A DNA stretch of 15,431 nucleotides from the NCBI GenBank assembly GCA_964557205.1, contig CAZKZI010000073.1:1-15431 (forward strand). The letters run 5' to 3'. Shown piece by piece: positions 12,398 to 15,431 of the stretch. The stretch comes from JAQVQN01 sp964557205 (GTDB taxonomy: Bacteria; Verrucomicrobiota; Kiritimatiellia; RFP12; UBA1067). The stretch's first letter is position 1, and every line of letters starts with the position of its first letter. The notes below the pieces were generated by a model. The model worked only from the letters and a program-made list of their open reading frames with translations, made no database searches and was not told where the DNA came from. Both the position numbers and the translations under genes were made by a program.

Positions 12398-15300
12398 TCA
12401 GTTGAAAACATCGTCGAGTTGGCTCTGGGCCGTAGCCTGCATAGCCGACATCTCCTCCTCGCTGATCGGTTCGGCCAACGGCACGAGTTTGATGTGGCGG
12501 TGCAGGGGGAACCCGGTCCCACCCGGTATCAGGTGGCCGAGGATCACATTCTCCTTGAAGCCGCGCAGTTCATCAACCCGTCCCATTGTCGCCGCATCGG
12601 TCAGCACACGCGTGGTGTCCTGGAAGGATGCCGCCGAGATGAAGCTGTCAGTCTCCAACGAAGCTTTGGTGATACCCAGCAAAGCGGGTTGAGCCTCAGC
12701 CGGCCGCTTACCTTCGGCCACAATCTCTTCGTTGATCTCGAGGAAGCGCTGCCGCGAGACCTGCTCGCCCCACAGGAAGTCGGTGTCACCCGGATTGGTG
12801 ATACGGACCTTACGCAGCATCTGGCGCACAATGATCTCGATATGTCTATCGTTGATCTCCACACCCTGCAGACGGTAGACCTGCTGCACTTCGTTTACCA
12901 GATAGCGCTGCAGTTCCTGCGGTCCGCAGATTTCCAGAATCTCCTGCGGCACAACCGGCCCTTCCGTGAGCTGCTGGCCTTTTTTCACGCGGTCATCCTT
13001 GAACACGACCACTTGCTTGCCCATCGGGATCAGATGTTCCTCGATCTGCCCGGTTATCTCGTCACGGACTATCAGGCAGCGTTTGCCGCGCTGATGCTCG
13101 CCAAAATCAACCACGCCCTCGATCCTCGATATCTCTGCGGCGTCTTTGGGCTGGCGAGCCTCGAAAAGCTCGGCCACACGCGGCAGACCGCCGGTGATGT
13201 CTCGGGTCTTCGCCTCTTTACGCGGCGTTTTTGCCAGCATCATACCGGGCGAGACCTTGGCATTTTCTTTCACCATCACAACTGCGCCTGCCGGGATGTG
13301 GTAGAAACCCAGAATCTCATTCGTCTTCGGAGCGGTCACGATAATCTGCGGATGCAGATCCTCCTTGGTCTCCAGCACCAGCAAGGTCTTAGACCCCGTC
13401 TCCGCGTCACGGTCACTGCGCACCGAGACATCATCCACAAAATCCTGGAATGAAACGACACCGTTTTTCTCGGCAAGGATCGGCACTGAATGCGGATCCC
13501 AAACCGCGACACGTTGCCCGGACTTGACCGGCGTCGCATCCTCCGCCAGCAGCACCGTGCCTATCTGCAGGGTATAGGTGTCGATCTCGACTCCTTCCGC
13601 ATCAACGATCTCGATTGTGCCGTTTTTGTTAAGCACCACATTGTTGCCGTCATCGTTACGGACTGTGCGAATGTCGACATATTTGATAAAACCGGCATTT
13701 TTGACCACGATTTCCGGAATTTTAGACACAGTCGATGCCGTACCGCCGATGTGGAAGGTACGCATGGTCAACTGTGTGCCCGGCTCACCGATAGACTGTG
13801 CCGCGATAATACCGACAGCCGTGCCTATTTCCACCTGGCGACCTGATGAGAGATCACGACCGTAGCACTTAGCACACATGCCGTGGGGCGAGTCGCAGGT
13901 CAAGCTGCTACGTATCCACACTCTTTCAATCCCCGCATCCTCAAGCAGTTTGCAACAGTCCTCGTCGATTTCGGCATTAGCCGGTATCATGATCTCGCCG
14001 CTGGCCGGGTAGCGAATATCGTACAAGGCGGTACGTCCGAGCACACGGGCGCGCAACGGGATCAATGTCTCGTCACCTTCCTCTACCGACTCGACCTCAA
14101 TGCCGTTTACCGTATTGCAATCCTGAATCGTGATGATGACATCCTGAGAGACATCCACCAGTTTACGTGTAAGGTATCCGGCATCCGCAGTCTTTAACGC
14201 TGTATCCGCCAGACCTTTTCGGGCACCGTGCGTAGAGATGAAGTACTCCAACACACTCAGACCCTCGCGGAATGAAGCCGTGATCGGCCTTTCAATGATC
14301 TCGCCCGAGGGGTTGGCCATCAGGCCGCGCATACCGGCAAGCTGGCGGATCTGCAACTTCGAACCGCGGGCCTTAGAGTCAACCATCATATACACAGGAT
14401 TGGTCTCAGCCGCATTAGCCTCGGTGCCGATAATGTTACGGTCGATAGTCCTATACAGCTCGTCCGACACCTTCTCGGTGGCGGCTGTCCAGACATCAAC
14501 TATCTTGTTGTGGCGCTCGCCGGGGGTTATCACGCCGGTCTGAAACTGCTCATCAACCTTGTCAACCTCTTTGTGCGCTTTGCCGATGATCTCGTCTTTG
14601 TTTTCAGGACGGATCATGTCCTTGAGCCCCATCGAAACGCCAGCCAGACAGGCATGCTTAAAACCTAAGGTCTTAAGATCATCCAATGCTGCAACCGTGC
14701 GGGGATGCCCCGCCACCTGATGGCAGTGCATAATCATGTCAGCAAGACGCCCTTTGTCAATCTTGTCGTTGACAAACCCCAGCTCTTCGGGCCAAGTTTC
14801 GTTGAAAATCACACGTCCTGCGGTGGTCTCAAGCATCCGCATTTCAGAATTACCAAACCGCTTGGCCTTTTGCCCAAAATCGGGATTCCGGAAGCGTATA
14901 CGGGTGTGGTGGTTGATGACACCTTCGGCAAGAGCCAAGTCTACTTCAGCCACACAGTTAAATAGCGGCAGATGCTCGTTCGCGGCCGACGTTTTTCCTG
15001 CAATCTTGTTGGCTAGTTTATCCGCCTGACTAGGAATGGTCAGATAATAGATCCCCAGCGCTATATCTTGCGTTGGTGTCATGATCGATTTGCCGGAGGC
15101 CGGCGAGAAAATCGAGTTTGATGACATCATCAGCAGCCGGCTCTCAAGCTGAGCCTCGACCGACAAAGGCACATGCACAGCCATCTGGTCGCCGTCAAAG
15201 TCGGCGTTAAATGCTGTACAAACCATAGGATGAATACGTATGGCTTCACCCTCGATCAAAACCGGCTCAAAGCTCTGGATTGAGAGACGATGCAAGGTCG

Positions 15301-15431
15301 GAGCGCGGTTGAGCATCACCGTCTTGTCTTTGGTGACCTCTTCCAAGATATCCCACACCTGCTCGTCATGCCGCTCAATCATCTTGCGCGCCGTGCGCAC
15401 GGTGTGGCAGATCCCCTTCTCCTTGAGCCGG
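12398..15431 (-). CDS. rpoC: DNA-directed RNA polymerase subunit beta', C-terminal part (N-terminus outside window)
   Basis: About 1010 residues of the RNA polymerase beta' subunit; the frame is open to the window edge (RLKEKGICHTVRTARKM...), so roughly the first 390 residues are missing. Numbering from the GTG at 15400: catalytic NADFDGD at 65-71 (three Mg-binding Asp), ITASFREGLSVLEYFISTHGARKG (373-395), and zinc site C428, C502, C509, C512. The trigger-loop helix IIAAQSIGEPGTQLTMRTFHIGG is at 531-553, with TKDITGGLPR-like KTRDITGGLPRVAELFEARQPK at 731-752. Between 557 and 728 lies an SI3-type insertion (with a close match to WDPHTMPV as WDPHSVPI), typical of Gram-negative lineages. All catalytic parts are intact. 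rpoB is expected upstream, beyond the window. Confidence 0.98.
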   Translation of the reverse strand, partial: RLKEKGICHTVRTARKMIERHDEQVWDILEEVTKDKTVMLNRAPTLHRLSIQSFEPVLIEGEAIRIHPMVCTAFNADFDGDQMAVHVPLSVEAQLESRLLMMSSNSIFSPASGKSIMTPTQDIALGIYYLTIPSQADKLANKIAGKTSAANEHLPLFNCVAEVDLALAEGVINHHTRIRFRNPDFGQKAKRFGNSEMRMLETTAGRVIFNETWPEELGFVNDKIDKGRLADMIMHCHQVAGHPRTVAALDDLKTLGFKHACLAGVSMGLKDMIRPENKDEIIGKAHKEVDKVDEQFQTGVITPGERHNKIVDVWTAATEKVSDELYRTIDRNIIGTEANAAETNPVYMMVDSKARGSKLQIRQLAGMRGLMANPSGEIIERPITASFREGLSVLEYFISTHGARKGLADTALKTADAGYLTRKLVDVSQDVIITIQDCNTVNGIEVESVEEGDETLIPLRARVLGRTALYDIRYPASGEIMIPANAEIDEDCCKLLEDAGIERVWIRSSLTCDSPHGMCAKCYGRDLSSGRQVEIGTAVGIIAAQSIGEPGTQLTMRTFHIGGTASTVSKIPEIVVKNAGFIKYVDIRTVRNDDGNNVVLNKNGTIEIVDAEGVEIDTYTLQIGTVLLAEDATPVKSGQRVAVWDPHSVPILAEKNGVVSFQDFVDDVSVRSDRDAETGSKTLLVLETKEDLHPQIIVTAPKTNEILGFYHIPAGAVVMVKENAKVSPGMMLAKTPRKEAKTRDITGGLPRVAELFEARQPKDAAEISRIEGVVDFGEHQRGKRCLIVRDEITGQIEEHLIPMGKQVVVFKDDRVKKGQQLTEGPVVPQEILEICGPQELQRYLVNEVQQVYRLQGVEINDRHIEIIVRQMLRKVRITNPGDTDFLWGEQVSRQRFLEINEEIVAEGKRPAEAQPALLGITKASLETDSFISAASFQDTTRVLTDAATMGRVDELRGFKENVILGHLIPGGTGFPLHRHIKLVPLAEPISEEEMSAMQATAQSQLDDVFN

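Noticed and set aside
12419..13453. 344-codon open frame on the plus strand opposite rpoC
   Set aside because: It lies entirely antisense to highly conserved rpoC sequence; the translation is low-complexity His/Leu/Arg-rich without a domain.

Overview
The window looks like a chromosomal segment of a Gram-negative, anaerobe-like bacterium. The best guess is the PVC superphylum (Kiritimatiellota, Lentisphaerota or Verrucomicrobiota). Reasons: RpoC carries the large SI3-type insertion in its trigger loop that Gram-negative lineages have. There is an NHL-repeat lipoprotein next to an oligogalacturonate-lyase-like secreted propeller, and a uroporphyrinogen-decarboxylase-fold protein of a type I associate with that group. 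Intergenic palindromes built on a 'CACGAAGAGCACGAAG' theme are also present. This placement is inference; no rRNA is present.

Layout, left to right. (1) 1-718: 3' half of enolase (+), followed by a hairpin nested in an imperfect inverted repeat. (2) 854-5323: two minus-strand genes for exported beta-propeller proteins. The upstream one (TolB/oligogalacturonate-lyase-like) has a good sigma-70-type promoter placed so that its transcript would be almost leaderless. The downstream one is a 1036-residue lipoprotein made almost entirely of 18 NHL units. (3) 5324-5776: non-coding, with two palindromic repeat elements and a candidate plus-strand promoter. (4) 5777-8198: plus-strand cluster of a divergent electron-transfer flavoprotein (beta then alpha subunit) and a stand-alone PncC/CinA-C amidohydrolase. 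(5) 8199-8482: convergent non-coding gap with hairpins. (6) 8483-9745: minus-strand URO-D-superfamily protein with a near-consensus promoter at 9858-9886. (7) 10154-11394: plus-strand cluster of L-fucose mutarotase-like FucU, cytidylate kinase and a 38-residue single-membrane-segment protein whose ATG overlaps the cmk stop. (8) 11395-12324: an AT-rich island holding a tandem winged-helix (ArsR-like) regulator. A 24-bp perfect palindrome covers its start, and a 52-bp perfect palindrome with the same 20-bp core sits directly after its stop. (9) 12339-15431: a strong bidirectional terminator and the 3' two thirds of rpoC on the minus strand.

Most of the window is housekeeping (eno, cmk, rpoC, pncC) mixed with lineage-specific exported propellers. 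The part that looks least explained is the regulator bracketed by two palindromes. It looks like an autoregulated, possibly transferred, one-gene unit, and the downstream palindrome could be an inserted element, since a 7-bp direct repeat flanks it.
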